A stretch of 32,590 nt of DNA from Bacteroidia bacterium (GTDB lineage Bacteria; Bacteroidota; Bacteroidia; 2-12-FULL-35-15): the NCBI GenBank assembly GCA_016786925.1, contig JAEUTU010000130.1, forward strand, positions 1-32,590. Direction: 5' to 3'. The translations under genes and the position numbers were made by a program. The notes under the pieces are model-generated. The model was not told the DNA's origin. It saw only the letters and a list, made by a program, of their open reading frames with translations, and made no database searches. Shown here one piece after another: positions 31,886 to 32,590 of the stretch; within the stretch, counting starts at the first letter, position 1, and each line of letters opens with the position of its first letter.

Positions 31886-32590
31886 ATGAAAAAAATTCTA
31901 TTCAGTATATTTTCCGTTTATGTGCTTTCTGTAGCCACAGCTTTTGCACAATCAACTAATGTTCAGCCGGGTGACCTGATCGTGCTGTTAAAGGCCGGTG
32001 TTGAGCCGGGACAGTTGTGTAATGAATTATCTGCCATCAATGGCATTTCCACCAATTTGAAAGTCGTTGAGCCACTTTCAAAGTCGATGAATATCTATTT
32101 ACTTCATTTTAATGAACAAGCGATCGATCAGAATAAGATGCTCTCCATTGTGAAGCAGCATTCATTGGTAAGCATTGCACAGTTCAATCATACATTCACT
32201 GAGCGTGTAATTCCAAATGACACCCAATTTGGTGTGATGTGGGACATGAACAATACCGGACAAAGTGGTGGAACACCCGATGCTGATATTGATGCTGTTG
32301 AAGCCTGGGATATTACAACAGGAGGATTAACAACACAAGGCGACACCATTGTTGTAGCAGTGGTAGATGGAGGATTTGATCTGAATCAGCAAGACCTTAA
32401 CTTCTGGAAGAACAGAGATGAGATCCCGAATAATAGCATTGACGATGATAACAATGGTTATGTAGATGATTATGATGGCTGGTACACACAAAACAATACC
32501 GATAATGTACCTTCTCAATCACATGGAACACATGTGAGTGGAACAGTTGGTGCCAAAGGAAACAATGGAACAGGGGTAACAGGTGTTAAC
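31886..32590 (+). CDS. S8 subtilisin-like protease, 5' part (cut by window edge)
   Basis: 235 codons are visible and the frame is open to the window end. A signal peptide (MKKILFSIFSVYVLSVATAFAQ) is followed by a prodomain-like region (about 25-115), then NDTQFGVMWDMNNTGQ, a typical subtilase entry. The catalytic D161 is in VAVVDGGFD and H213 in SHGTHVSGTVG; the serine lies beyond the window. An acidic stretch (NSIDDDNNGYVDDYDG) after the Asp is the calcium-binding insert common in Bacteroidota S8 enzymes. A T9SS tail is likely but cannot be seen. It is a different subfamily from the subtilase at 7404, whose motifs are more divergent. Confidence 0.92.
   Translation, partial: MKKILFSIFSVYVLSVATAFAQSTNVQPGDLIVLLKAGVEPGQLCNELSAINGISTNLKVVEPLSKSMNIYLLHFNEQAIDQNKMLSIVKQHSLVSIAQFNHTFTERVIPNDTQFGVMWDMNNTGQSGGTPDADIDAVEAWDITTGGLTTQGDTIVVAVVDGGFDLNQQDLNFWKNRDEIPNNSIDDDNNGYVDDYDGWYTQNNTDNVPSQSHGTHVSGTVGAKGNNGTGVTGVN

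Overview
The window is chromosomal DNA from a Bacteroidota bacterium, probably near Chitinophagales or Sphingobacteriales. The support is: cargo proteins with type IX secretion (T9SS) C-terminal sorting domains, lipoproteins with SCKKDE-type lipoboxes, TAnnTTTG promoter boxes, few Shine-Dalgarno sites, S46 and M13 peptidases and a Bacteroidetes-style AddAB pair. Genus cannot be told from the sequence alone.

Layout. 1-984: 5' part of dnaB on the minus strand. 1205-3856: a lipoprotein and a membrane-anchored metallophosphoesterase. 3853-6592: minus-strand beta-helix lipoprotein and HI0933-type flavoprotein. 6656-12500: tight plus-strand operon of lipoprotein, T9SS subtilase, S46 dipeptidyl peptidase (DPP11 type by its residue 673) and cinA. 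12538-15859: an AT-rich islet next to tRNA-His. 16036-20150: copper ATPase, hexapeptide acyltransferase, Wzx-like flippase. 20264-22195: T9SS-sorted BNR-repeat protein. 22256-31823: small membrane protein, addB and addA on the minus strand with three unrelated genes between them. 31886-end: start of a second subtilase.

The main discovery candidate is in the islet. Three consecutive genes at 14118-15721 read as a toxin-antitoxin-chaperone (TAC) module: a HigB-like toxin, a HigA-like antitoxin with about 85 extra C-terminal residues (candidate chaperone-addiction region), and a SecB-like chaperone. An exact TATATTTG promoter box with an inverted repeat just upstream precedes it. Beside it are a two-TM protein with a probably beta-rich cytosolic domain and a 66-residue protein of phage-like appearance.

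The islet is bounded by a perfect 22-bp direct repeat containing the last 16 nt of tRNA-His, as expected for site-specific integration into a tRNA 3' end, yet no integrase is present. At the distal end the remnant and an apparent former tRNA terminator are tandemly duplicated, suggesting repeated integration and loss at this locus. No gene here is visibly broken; dnaB and the last subtilase are cut only by the window edges.
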